Assembly: GCA_031979385.1 (NCBI GenBank)
Contig: DALZEF010000010.1
Location: 56,150-120,149 of the forward strand
Reading direction: 5' to 3'
Source of the DNA: Timonella sp031979385
GTDB lineage: Bacteria > Actinomycetota > Actinomycetes > Actinomycetales > Cellulomonadaceae
DNA length: 64,000 nt
Both the position numbers and the translations under genes were made by a program. This document shows positions 23,197-30,564 of the stretch, piece by piece. Every line of letters begins with the position of its first letter. Positions within the stretch are counted from its first letter, which is position 1. The notes below the pieces were generated by a model. It saw only the letters and a list, made by a program, of their open reading frames with translations. It was not told where the DNA came from and did not search any database.

Positions 23197-24290
23197 GTAA
23201 AGGAACGTCCGCAGTGAAGCGGTGGATCGGGATTCTAGTTTCCGCGGCGCTAGCCTCGTCAACCATGATTGCGCTTAGCGGCCCTGCTGCCGCTGCCGCG
23301 AGGCAGGGTGACTGGGGTATCGTCCACGGCTTAGGAGACCGCACTTTCAAAGACAACTACGGTTACGTAATTCGGGGGTTGACCATACGGTCAGGCAGCG
23401 ATGTAGATTTCGTAGGCGTTGATAAAGCAACTGTGACAGTCACCGCTACTGGTGGTGGGAAAACATATAGTCTCCCGTCGACACTCAAGTTAGGTGTGGA
23501 TGGAACAGACGCGAACGCCTTCCAAGGTCCAATAATTCAAGCGAATACCTATTTTGGGCTGAGTCAGCACACCGATAACCTCGGTAATGTTTGGCATGAG
23601 CGCGATGAACTGCCGAATGGAAAATACCTGATCACACTGAAACTTGATGTTCCTGGGCATTGGTCATGTCCGCAATATGACCCCAAAGGCTGTACGTGGT
23701 GGGATAGGACGCAGGTAGAGCGACGCTTCGATCTAGTCATAAATCACGCCGCAGATACTAGCGCCCAAGCCCTGCGGTACTCGCACACCGCGACGGTCTC
23801 AGTGACTGAAAGCAGCGGAAAAGTCTCCGCATCGCACACAGCAACGTTCAAGGCGAAGTCCACGCAGAAAGCCACTGTCAAGAAGACAGTGAAGAAGAAC
23901 AAGCGTAAGTTCAGTGCGAAGCGCTCCGCGAAGGCGACTGCAACTCATACCGTGAAGAAGACCGCGACGGTGCGCGACTATGAAGCTACGGCATCTGCAA
24001 CACGCACCGCATCAGGTACAGGGTGGACGCCAGAACTAGCTAAGAATGATGCAGCGTCGAATGCACGCTACGCCGCAGAAGCAGCAGCATATGCGTTAGC
24101 GAAGAAAAACGCACCCAAGGAAGCAAAAGCTAAAGCTAAGCAACTCGCGGAGAAGAAACTCACCAAGTCGGTGAAGAAGAAAGCGAACGCTCAAGCTAAG
24201 AAGAAGGCCAAGGCTGCCGCCAAGAAGAAGGCCACGAAGAGCGCACTCAAAGCCGCGAACGCGAAAGCGAAGAAAGCCCAGAAGCGGTAA
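23193..24290 (+). CDS. Secreted Lys/Ala-rich basic protein, co-expressed with the repressor
   Basis: 365 residues. A signal peptide (VKRWIGILVSAALASSTMIA, cleavage near AAAA) shows export. Residues ~40-190 form a beta-rich domain with a CPQYDPKGC pair that could form a disulfide. From residue ~195 the sequence is repetitive and very basic: SHTATVSV/SHTATFKA repeats, then a long Ala/Lys helical tail. The GTG start at 23193 overlaps the repressor stop (GTGA); a GTG at 23214 with AAAGGA upstream is an attractive alternative. The tail could bind teichoic acid or DNA. A lysogenic-conversion role such as blocking other phages at the surface is an inference. Confidence 0.65.
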   Translation: MSKGTSAVKRWIGILVSAALASSTMIALSGPAAAAARQGDWGIVHGLGDRTFKDNYGYVIRGLTIRSGSDVDFVGVDKATVTVTATGGGKTYSLPSTLKLGVDGTDANAFQGPIIQANTYFGLSQHTDNLGNVWHERDELPNGKYLITLKLDVPGHWSCPQYDPKGCTWWDRTQVERRFDLVINHAADTSAQALRYSHTATVSVTESSGKVSASHTATFKAKSTQKATVKKTVKKNKRKFSAKRSAKATATHTVKKTATVRDYEATASATRTASGTGWTPELAKNDAASNARYAAEAAAYALAKKNAPKEAKAKAKQLAEKKLTKSVKKKANAQAKKKAKAAAKKKATKSALKAANAKAKKAQKR

Positions 24291-24457
24291 GTTCGGTGAA
24301 CACTCCTCAGACACAAAGCAGTTGGGTAGACAGCTAGGCGAAAGCAAATATCGCCGTGATCATGGGTTTCACCCAGCAGATACTCAAGTTCTGGGTCGCA
24401 GGGGCCGATGGTTGTAGATAAAGCACCTCAAGCAAACTGCCTTTAGGAGATTCAGGC

Positions 24458-25132
24458 ATGAGAAAAAGTATCGCGATTACTTCCACGATCCTTCTACTCG
24501 CTCTAACCGGCTGCGCTGGCGGAAGCGAGCCCGCACCCACCGTCACGGTCACGGAAACAGCGACGACAGAACCCTCCCCAACGCAGGAGCCAGTCGAAGA
24601 AACTGAACCTGCAAGCGAACCAACAGACGAACAAACTGAAGACTCTGGAGAACGGTACGTCTCGCATGGCACCAGTCCACGCGGAAACCTGATCAAACAC
24701 GTTGGAGACTGGGCGGGTATAGGAACTGCTGAGAGCGACGAGGTCATGTCGGTCGATTTCAGGATTGCAGAGATCGAGTTCGGTATCGAGTGCACGACGA
24801 GTTTCGCAGGTAAGAGCGAAAACGGCCAGTTCGTTGGGCTTGTAATTGAAGTGGAATCCTATCCAGAATTGGAAGAGGTCGGAACGTTCTCAATAAGTGA
24901 GCATGATTTCAAAGCATTCGATAAAGACGGTAAGAGGATTAACGATCCTCAGGGCCAGGGCTACACCTGTCTTACCGATGGCGAGCGGTTACCAAGCGAG
25001 ATCGGGCCCGCGGAGAAAGTCACCGGGAAGGTTGTGCTGGACCTGCCGGAGAACGCTGCTGTTGTTGTCTTCTCATCGTGGCTTACCGAAGGCGCCTGGG
25101 AATGGCCTTTGCATCTAAACGATGACGTGTGA
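24458..25132 (+). CDS. Lipoprotein with DUF4352-like domain (lysogeny operon)
   Basis: 224 residues; the ATG has AGGAG at good distance. A lipoprotein signal ends in the lipobox ALTGC (Cys near residue 19), followed by a Thr/Glu/Pro-rich stalk to about residue 65. The remaining globular part (VGDWAGIGTAESDEVMSVDF, FVGLVIEVESYPELEEVGTF, AEKVTGKVVLDLPENAAVVV) has the pattern of DUF4352 immunoprotective lipoproteins of Gram-positive prophages. Such proteins may exclude superinfecting phage. It follows the secreted protein by 167 bases and ends before a strong terminator. Confidence 0.7.
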   Translation: MRKSIAITSTILLLALTGCAGGSEPAPTVTVTETATTEPSPTQEPVEETEPASEPTDEQTEDSGERYVSHGTSPRGNLIKHVGDWAGIGTAESDEVMSVDFRIAEIEFGIECTTSFAGKSENGQFVGLVIEVESYPELEEVGTFSISEHDFKAFDKDGKRINDPQGQGYTCLTDGERLPSEIGPAEKVTGKVVLDLPENAAVVVFSSWLTEGAWEWPLHLNDDV

Positions 25133-25228
25133 CCGGTGGGCGTCCATCGGTGTCGTTGAAGACTGGCCAGGATTTCCGTACGCAGGGATGCGGCGTCTGG
25201 GACAAACAATAGATCGTGGAAACACAAT

Positions 25229-25272
25229 CAACCCGTGAAGGTTAACTCTCAAGAATTAACCTTCACGGGTTG
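25229..25272. terminator. Bidirectional terminator between lysogeny operon and TAC module
   Basis: A perfect 17-bp stem (CAACCCGTGAAGGTTAA at 25229-25245, complement at 25256-25272) has a ten-base loop. It lies between the convergent ends of the lipoprotein gene and the SecB-like gene. The plus strand continues ATTTATG and the minus strand continues ATTGTG, so T tracts are weak but the stem is strong. Confidence 0.7.
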
Positions 25273-25306
25273 ATTTATGTTTCGGCAAAATACGTGCGCG
25301 AATTTA

Positions 25307-25768
25307 TTACTCTTCGTCTTCCTCGTACTGCTGCATCGTAGATAACTGGAATGGCAGTGGAATCACATCGACGGATTGCTTGGCGAAAGCGTTCAATTCA
25401 CAACGTATAAAAGGCCAGATAGCTGAGACTGTCTCAAAACCGGAAGTAGCCGCAGTTTCACGTAATTTCTGAGGAATCTGGAAACCGTACCTGAAATGAC
25501 CTCTCCAGCGAGGATCGCGTTTCTTCTGCTTGGGCTGATCTGCGCTATCTTCTTTGTCATCGGTTTGATCCTGCACGATCATTTCGCAGTTGAGCCGACA
25601 GCTAAGAGGTGTTTTTGGATCATTGGGTAACTCATCAGGAATTGAAAGCTCAAACTTAACGAGTGCCGTGTCCAACTTGACCCCGACAGTGGGTCGGTTT
25701 GTGATCTCCGCTTTGAGCAGGTCCACTCGGACAATGTCACTAGATGTCAGCATGGGCGCGCCCTTCAA
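25307..25768 (-). CDS. SecB-like chaperone of a toxin-antitoxin-chaperone (TAC) module
   Basis: 153 residues, the size of SecB. The middle strand section FELSIPDELPNDP and MIVQDQ, then the pattern G-x-F-x-Y-G-F...L-x-x-x-A...IWPFIRCELNAFAKQS...VIPLPFQL match SecB; compare the LFPYARE...LAPVNF end of E. coli SecB. An acidic end (YEEDEE) follows. The module order on the minus strand is toxin, antitoxin, chaperone, with overlaps. In known TAC systems the chaperone protects the antitoxin from degradation, for example Rv1957 with HigBA1. The start could be 25768 or, five codons later, 25753. Confidence 0.7.
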   Translation of the reverse strand: MKGAPMLTSSDIVRVDLLKAEITNRPTVGVKLDTALVKFELSIPDELPNDPKTPLSCRLNCEMIVQDQTDDKEDSADQPKQKKRDPRWRGHFRYGFQIPQKLRETAATSGFETVSAIWPFIRCELNAFAKQSVDVIPLPFQLSTMQQYEEDEE

Positions 25769-26237
25769 CTGGAATTTGACTTTCGGTGGTTGGCTTCGAA
25801 GTAGAGCTCACAGTGAACTCAATTGATGTGCCGATGAACTCTGCATCCGGATCTGCATCGGTGTAAACGCTATGCTCACTAACACCGTTGCCAGAAGAGA
25901 ACAACCATCTGCCGTCCATTTTGCGTTTGGGTTCATTGCTATCATCTTCGATTACGTCTCTGTCCGAAAGCCCGAAGTTGAACTCTTCAACGGTAATCCT
26001 TACCTGTAAGTTAAGTGCTGCGAGGTACTCGGCAAGAGTGCTGATGCGCAGGTTCCCATTGCCCTTGAGTACTTGATTGACCGCACCTTTGCGGATACCA
26101 AGGCGCCTAGCAAGTTCCGTTTGCGAGATTCCCGTGGATTCTAGGGCTTCGTGAAGTGCTTCAAGTACATCTTGGCGTGCACGTGCACGTGCATATGCGC
26201 TTTTTCCTTCACTATCACGCGAAATGAAAAGCTCCAT
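25740..26237 (-). CDS. HigA-like antitoxin with C-terminal extension (TAC antitoxin)
   Basis: 165 residues. An HTH (GISQTELARRLGIRKGAVNQ and then VLKGNGNLRISTLAEYLAAL) is of the XRE/HigA type. The ~75 residues after it (DVIEDDSNEPKRKMDGRWLF to the end) are not part of an ordinary antitoxin and would be the chaperone-addiction region that makes the protein depend on SecB. Its ATG overlaps the stop of the toxin (TAATG), and its end overlaps the chaperone start by 29 bases, so the three are made together. It probably represses its own operon. Confidence 0.7.
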   Translation of the reverse strand: MELFISRDSEGKSAYARARARQDVLEALHEALESTGISQTELARRLGIRKGAVNQVLKGNGNLRISTLAEYLAALNLQVRITVEEFNFGLSDRDVIEDDSNEPKRKMDGRWLFSSGNGVSEHSVYTDADPDAEFIGTSIEFTVSSTSKPTTESQIPVEGRAHADI

Positions 26238-26713
26238 TATCTCTTCCTGTCTTCCTTTGCGATTGCATGACCCTTGCGAAGTTCCTTAAGTGGCGCTCTC
26301 TCGGAGGCCTTGAAGAATCCGTGAGTTATACGTGCAATCTGCGCGTCTTTACACGTTGTTTCGTAAAAAGGTAAGCGCAAATTCCCGGCCTTGAATTCCA
26401 TCAACTGGCATCCATCTTCCATGGTTAGATAGTTCATCTGTCCCGGGACGGTGAGTTTACCTTTGCGTGCGTAAGACTGAAGGCGGACGAGCATGTCCGC
26501 CTTGGTTTGATCTGACTTTTTCTTCGCTCTCGTGGAGGCTATCAAGCCGAGTGATTTTTTGGGGAGGGCTTGGAGGAAAGCGACGCCTTGATGAACGCTA
26601 TCTTTGTCAAACGCAAACTCCACCACCTTCCTTGCTCCTTGAGCGACAACTACCTTCTTGCGGTCACAACATTCACAAGCCTTCCAGTCGCTGTGTGTGT
26701 CATGGTTTGTCAC
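26237..26713 (-). CDS. HigB/RelE-superfamily toxin (TAC toxin)
   Basis: 158 residues from a GTG at 26713 (GGAG just upstream). The second half has the RelE/HigB (Gp49-like) pattern: GCQLMEFKAGNLRLPFYETT, then AQIARITHGFFKASERAPLK with basic residues typical of ribosome-dependent mRNA endonucleases. The N-terminal ~60 residues carry CECC and are longer than usual, perhaps a regulatory section. It is the first gene of the three-gene operon. It likely inhibits translation when the antitoxin is lost, for instance upon infection by another phage. Confidence 0.65.
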   Translation of the reverse strand: MTNHDTHSDWKACECCDRKKVVVAQGARKVVEFAFDKDSVHQGVAFLQALPKKSLGLIASTRAKKKSDQTKADMLVRLQSYARKGKLTVPGQMNYLTMEDGCQLMEFKAGNLRLPFYETTCKDAQIARITHGFFKASERAPLKELRKGHAIAKEDRKR

Positions 26714-26755
26714 TGTGTCTCCATCGTAGCACTCGTGCAGTTATGACTGAACCCC

Positions 26756-26818
26756 AAGTTTCCATCAATGGCATAGAGGTTATCTAAAGTGATTATCGTA
26801 ACTGATCTGTGGAAACTT
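26756..26818. promoter_or_regulatory. Inverted repeat upstream of the TAC operon and the ImmA gene
   Basis: AAGTTTCCA at 26756-26764 and TGGAAACTT at 26810-26818 are a perfect nine-bp inverted repeat enclosing 45 bases. This A/T-rich stretch lies between the divergent TAC and ImmA-like genes. It could be a pair of operator half sites for the HigA-like antitoxin, with looping. On the minus strand TTGATG, 17 bases and CATAAC give a possible promoter for the toxin gene. Confidence 0.45.
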
Positions 26819-26834
26819 TAATGTCAGTGGGGTG

Positions 26835-27293
26835 ATGTGTAATAGTCCCCGTCAAGGACTGCCGCGGCACAGCAGACTCGGATGGACGCTCTTGGACAGA
26901 CTTCTAGAACTCGCATGCGAACAGGATGTGCGAGTCGTATGGCGTAACCTCGGCAAGCGACGAGGTGAATATGTGCATAGTGCACGACTCATCAGAATCA
27001 ATCCCCGCATGTCCGATGTCCTGCAAAAGAGCACCCTTGCGCACGAACTCGGACACGCACACCACGGGGACGCTTGGACCGATGACCCGCACATCAAGCA
27101 GCTGCGTGAGGACCGCGCTAACGCGTACGCTGCACGCCTCCTGATTAGCCCGCTCGAGTACGCTATCGCCGAGAGGCTTGTAGGCCACCACACCGGAGCC
27201 CTTGCAAAAGAACTCGGTGTCGCGGCCTACATTATTGAAGCGTGGAAGCAGACACCACGGTCATACTTTGATCTGCAGCACATCGCCCAATAG
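26835..27293 (+). CDS. ImmA/IrrE-type zinc metallopeptidase
   Basis: 152 residues. The zinc motif HELGHAHHGD (H-E-x-x-H) lies near residue 70 with the downstream acidic helix REDRANAYAARLLISP, as in ImmA/IrrE family proteins. In ICEBs1, ImmA cleaves the repressor ImmR to allow induction; the prophage repressor at 22681 lacks its own protease domain, so a similar role is likely though the gene is not adjacent to it. It diverges from the TAC operon and its end overlaps the convergent integrase gene by 33 bases. Confidence 0.8.
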   Translation: MCNSPRQGLPRHSRLGWTLLDRLLELACEQDVRVVWRNLGKRRGEYVHSARLIRINPRMSDVLQKSTLAHELGHAHHGDAWTDDPHIKQLREDRANAYAARLLISPLEYAIAERLVGHHTGALAKELGVAAYIIEAWKQTPRSYFDLQHIAQ

Positions 27294-28535
27294 GGCCATC
27301 GCTTTAGCTTTCTCTTCGAGGTTCGTGTGCCGATAATGTTGTGTCATGTGCACGGATGAGTGGCCCACGATTTCACCGATCAGGTGAGCATCTACTCCCA
27401 TCATGGACAGGAGCGTCACGGTGGTGTGGCGGGCGACATGCCCGGTCTTGGTTGTGCCGCTTGGCCGATTCTCCTCTTTTGTAATCACACCGGCATCAAA
27501 GAGCAGTTGCTTCCATTCGGCAGAGTCTTGCTTGGCATCGATCGGTGATCCATCGTCGTTGTGCCAGATAAGACCATGCGGATTGTGTACACCTTCATCA
27601 AGCGCGAGGTGGCGGCGCAACAGTGCGACATGGGCCGGGATAAGCGGGACAACCCGGCCTTCCTGGGATTTGGGGCGGGTCAGGAAGAACCGTCCCTCGA
27701 GGTGAATGCATTCGAAGTCATCTGGAATCATGAGTTTGCGGTCTGGGCAGTAGCGTGGCCAGCGCTGCCCGCACGGACTAGTGCAGTCGTGCTGCCATCG
27801 TAGTTCTTCAAGTTTCCATGACACGGTGTAGCTCGAAATGCCCTCTTCATCGGCTGACATGGTGAGGGCTGCTCGTGTCGCACCAAGTATCTCGCTCTGT
27901 CGCTGCCCGCCGAGCAGTTTGAACCAGAACCGTGATGCCTTAGCGGGCGGATATTGAGCAGCGGCTTGAAGGACTGCTAGGGCTTCTGGAACTGTCAGGG
28001 ATCCACGGCTAGATTGCTTGGATCGGGTGACGCCTTTCATCACTCCGGTGACAGGATTGTCATCGAGTAGTTTCTCTTCGATCGCGTCGCTCAGCATCTT
28101 CGACAAGGTTCCTAGATATCGCGTAGCGGTGCTCGGAGTTCTCCCAGAGCTGATGAGGGCTGTGCGGACTTCACGGATGTGTGAGGGGCGCAGTTCACGC
28201 AGTTTGTGTCGTCCAATAATTGGCACGATCCATTTACGGACCGCCGCCATAGACGTTGTGTAGGATTTTGGGTCGAGGTCAGCCCGGCATTGCTCAAGCC
28301 ACGTGTCTGCCCATTGTGCAACCGTGGTTGTTTTGTCGAGCGGTGCGCCGTACTGCTCGATTTCGGTTTTGAGTGCTTTGAGTTTCTCTCGGCATGCTTT
28401 TTGCGAGCGAGCGTGAACATAGAGTTGCTTACGTCCTCCGTCGAGCGTGTAGCCGACATCGACAACTCCGCGCCAGAGTTTGCGCTGAGGTAGGTAGTAG
28501 AAGGCTCCTTCGCCAGGGCTTCGTTTCTTGGGCAT
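27261..28535 (-). CDS. int: Tyrosine-family site-specific integrase
   Basis: 424 residues. The start is the ATG at 28535 (AAGGA upstream), not the longer frame that runs through the tRNA fragment. It has an N-terminal AP2-like arm-binding section (GAFYYLPQRKLWRGVVDVGY), a SAM-like core-binding domain (TVAQWADTWLEQC...), and a catalytic domain with Arg in GGQRQSEILGA, H-x-x-R in TGHVARHTT, His in GEIVGHSS and the Tyr nucleophile in TQHYRHTN. A Cys-rich insertion (CTSPCGQRWPRYC) sits in the catalytic domain. It recombines attP with the tRNA-Val gene beside which it lies. Confidence 0.93.
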   Translation of the reverse strand: MPKKRSPGEGAFYYLPQRKLWRGVVDVGYTLDGGRKQLYVHARSQKACREKLKALKTEIEQYGAPLDKTTTVAQWADTWLEQCRADLDPKSYTTSMAAVRKWIVPIIGRHKLRELRPSHIREVRTALISSGRTPSTATRYLGTLSKMLSDAIEEKLLDDNPVTGVMKGVTRSKQSSRGSLTVPEALAVLQAAAQYPPAKASRFWFKLLGGQRQSEILGATRAALTMSADEEGISSYTVSWKLEELRWQHDCTSPCGQRWPRYCPDRKLMIPDDFECIHLEGRFFLTRPKSQEGRVVPLIPAHVALLRRHLALDEGVHNPHGLIWHNDDGSPIDAKQDSAEWKQLLFDAGVITKEENRPSGTTKTGHVARHTTVTLLSMMGVDAHLIGEIVGHSSVHMTQHYRHTNLEEKAKAMALLGDVLQIKV

Positions 28536-28686
28536 CTTCGATTCCTTCGAGGTGCACACATGAGTGCACACATGGGCGTGCTGTAGCGTGATCCCATGAT
28601 GCCATAAGTTCGAACACCTGTTCGAATAATGCTTCTTGAACTGCCTATACGTACAGGTCAGGCGGCTGTAGGAAAGCGACTCCGAT

Positions 28687-28732
28687 CCTTCACACGGAAG
28701 AGGTCGTGGGTTCGATACCCGCATCGCCCACC
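28687..28732 (+). repeat. Prophage attachment site: 3' part of tRNA-Val (CAC)
   Basis: From the anticodon arm on, the sequence is that of a tRNA-Val: loop TTCACAC with anticodon CAC (28691-28693), GGAAG, variable AGGTC, T arm GTGGG-TTCGATA-CCCGC, acceptor strand ATCGCCC (28723-28729), discriminator A and CC. The 5' half is missing: the base before CC is not the CTT needed to pair with AAG. This is the displaced att copy left by integration into the 3' half of the tRNA gene. The intact gene should be left of the window. Confidence 0.88.
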
Positions 28733-28875
28733 GTCAGACAGAAGTCTTACTGCACCGGCACCGTCGTGCATACCAGTTGGCAGTTCAGGCCATAGAGGAT
28801 GCACATGACGTTGGGGGCCATTCGTGGCGACTTTTAACCCATCCGGGCCGCACTTTTCACGTGGACATAAGCCTA

Positions 28876-28912
28876 AAACGGAGGTCACCGAATCTATCGG
28901 AGACCTCCGTTT
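28876..28912. terminator. Intrinsic terminator downstream of the tRNA-Val site
   Basis: AAACGGAGGTC at 28876-28886 pairs with GACCTCCGTTT at 28902-28912, loop of 15 bases, with A-rich and T-rich flanks on either side. It probably was the terminator of the tRNA-Val gene before the prophage split it. It is symmetric and could act in both directions. Confidence 0.7.
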
Positions 28913-28956
28913 CTATGGTGCGATCTAACGGACCACAGTTTCAATCGCGGTGGGAG

Positions 28957-29153
28957 TCACTTCACTGCAACGTAAACCTTGTCGCCAAACATTTCGAGAC
29001 GGATGGCCAGCAGACTGTCTCCGGCTGTGTCAGCAGGAACTGTAGATGCAATGTTTCCGCTTGTGGATGCGCCCGTGTTCCTTCTCCTGATGAAAAGGCA
29101 TTGGACGTTGGGCTAGACGAACTGCTGGCACCGGTTTGACACCCTGAGAAGGA
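28957..29153 (-). pseudogene. Decayed lipoprotein gene remnant
   Basis: A minus-strand frame ending at 28957 reads like a real C-terminus: GNIASTVPADTAGDSLLAIR then LEMFGDKVYVAVK. A second frame upstream reads SFSGCQTGASSSSSPTSNAF, which looks like a lipobox with a Ser/Pro stalk. Joining them needs a one-base frameshift near 29060. A stop lies right before the lipobox and no start is present, so the signal sequence is lost. The product was probably a small lipoprotein. Confidence 0.45.
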
Positions 29154-29246
29154 CTAAGCCTTACGCGGTCGAGGCCTCCCAGAAAAATAAACATGCGCTG
29201 CCCCACGCCCCTTCCTTACTGTTGACGAGCACAGAAAGGAAGGAAA

Positions 29247-30407
29247 ATGGTTTTCCCAGTGACTCTTTCGGGCACATCCACGCTGATGTGGGCCCGCGAG
29301 AGTGAAATCGAGCCAGAGGCACTGGCTCAGTTGCGTAACATTTCGGCGCTGCCGTGGGTTCACGGCGTTCGCGTGATGCCGGATGTGCACCTCGGAAAGG
29401 GCGCAACCATCGGATCGGTGATCGCGATGAAGGATGCGGTCTCCCCCAACGCCGTCGGCGTGGACATCGGCTGCGGCATGATCGGTGTGCTCACCTCATT
29501 GACCGCTTCAGATCTTCCCGACGATTTGGCCGGGTTGCGTCACGACATCGAGCGAGCAATCCCCACCGGATGGCATGGACACCGCGACCCGCTCGACGCG
29601 GGTGCTGACCTGTGGCAGGAATTTGATTCGCTGCACGCAGGCGTGCAGCGTAATGAGTCGAAGATCCGTAAGCAACTAGGTTCGCTTGGCGGCGGCAACC
29701 ACTTCATTGAGGTGTGCCTCGACGACAGTGACCGGGTGTGGCTGCAACTGCACTCAGGTTCGCGTGCAGTGGGCAAGATGATCGCCGAATGGCACGTGTC
29801 CAAAGCTAAGGACCTCGAGCACAATCTCACCCTGCCAGACCGTGACTTGGCGGTGTTCTTGTCCGGAACGTCCGAGATGGATGCGTACATGCATGACCTT
29901 CAGTGGGCCCAGCGTTATGCGGCACAGTCGCGTGCCCAGATGATGCGTTTGCTTCAGGATGTGGTGCGACGCCACTTCGCGGACTTGGACCCAACGTTTG
30001 AGCAGGTCGCTAACGTGCACCACAACTATGTTCAGCACGAGAACGTGGACGACCAAGATCTCATTGTCACCCGTAAGGGAGCGATCCGCGCAACCGAAGG
30101 AATGTACGGCTTGATCCCAGGTTCTATGGGAACGGGCTCATACATTGTGAAGGGACTGGGAAACCCGTTGTCCTACTACTCTGCGTCCCACGGCGCTGGC
30201 CGAAAGATGTCCCGTAACGCTGCGAAGCGCACGTACACCACAGCTGACCTTGCAGCGCAGACTGCCGGTGTTGAATGCCGTAAGGACGAGGGCGTGCTCG
30301 ACGAAATCCCAGGTGCGTACAAGAACCTGGAGGATGTGATTGCCGCGCAAACGGACCTCATTGAGGTCGTGGTGCGACTGCGCACGATCCTGTGCGTCAA
30401 GGGCTGA
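29247..30407 (+). CDS. rtcB: RtcB-type RNA-splicing ligase
   Basis: 386 residues; the ATG follows a strong AAGGAAGGAAA site. RtcB motifs appear in order: GVDIGCGMIG (metal-binding Cys), LGGGNHFIEVCLD, LHSGSRAVGK, YGLIPGSMGTGSYIVKG and SHGAGRKMSR, the His that is guanylylated. RtcB joins 2',3'-cyclic phosphate ends to 5'-OH ends using GTP and Mn2+, and serves RNA repair in bacteria. It is the first host gene of full length next to the prophage. The length equals that of short bacterial RtcB forms. Confidence 0.92.
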   Translation: MVFPVTLSGTSTLMWARESEIEPEALAQLRNISALPWVHGVRVMPDVHLGKGATIGSVIAMKDAVSPNAVGVDIGCGMIGVLTSLTASDLPDDLAGLRHDIERAIPTGWHGHRDPLDAGADLWQEFDSLHAGVQRNESKIRKQLGSLGGGNHFIEVCLDDSDRVWLQLHSGSRAVGKMIAEWHVSKAKDLEHNLTLPDRDLAVFLSGTSEMDAYMHDLQWAQRYAAQSRAQMMRLLQDVVRRHFADLDPTFEQVANVHHNYVQHENVDDQDLIVTRKGAIRATEGMYGLIPGSMGTGSYIVKGLGNPLSYYSASHGAGRKMSRNAAKRTYTTADLAAQTAGVECRKDEGVLDEIPGAYKNLEDVIAAQTDLIEVVVRLRTILCVKG

Positions 30408-30452
30408 GCGTGCTGTTTCGTCGCTATGCTCAGTAGACCTGACGCACGCTTA

Positions 30453-30507
30453 TAGGGCGTGACCCGAACCTGGTGTTTCATCCACCATTGGTGCAGGCCA
30501 CGCCCTA
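30453..30507 (+). other. Inverted repeat in the leader of the PPK2 gene
   Basis: TAGGGCGTG at 30453-30461 and CACGCCCTA at 30499-30507 flank 37 bases that contain further pairing (CACC...GGTG). It lies in the 157-base gap between rtcB and the PPK2 gene. It may be the rtcB terminator or a structured leader; there is no T tract. Confidence 0.35.
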
Positions 30508-30564
30508 CACTTATGCTCAGAACTGCTCCACAGACCCGCCCGCTGACGAGACAACGAGGTCACG

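Larger units (their letters stand above)
1..28732. mobile_element. Temperate siphovirus-type prophage (left end outside the window)
   Basis: Continuous phage gene set: tail tube, head-tail joining, capsid, scaffold, portal, both terminase subunits, replication genes, a divergent repressor switch and a tyrosine integrase. The right boundary is a 3' fragment of tRNA-Val at 28687-28732, directly upstream of the integrase start; host genes follow. The left boundary, where the intact tRNA-Val and the other att copy should lie, is not in the window, and neither are the tape measure, tail fibre and lysis genes. Most genes run on the minus strand; several single cargo genes run against them. The large genes are intact, so the element may still be functional. 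Confidence 0.95.

Noticed and set aside
28777..29139. 120-residue plus-strand gene near the att site
   Set aside because: It runs through a terminator and is antisense to the more convincing lipoprotein remnant.
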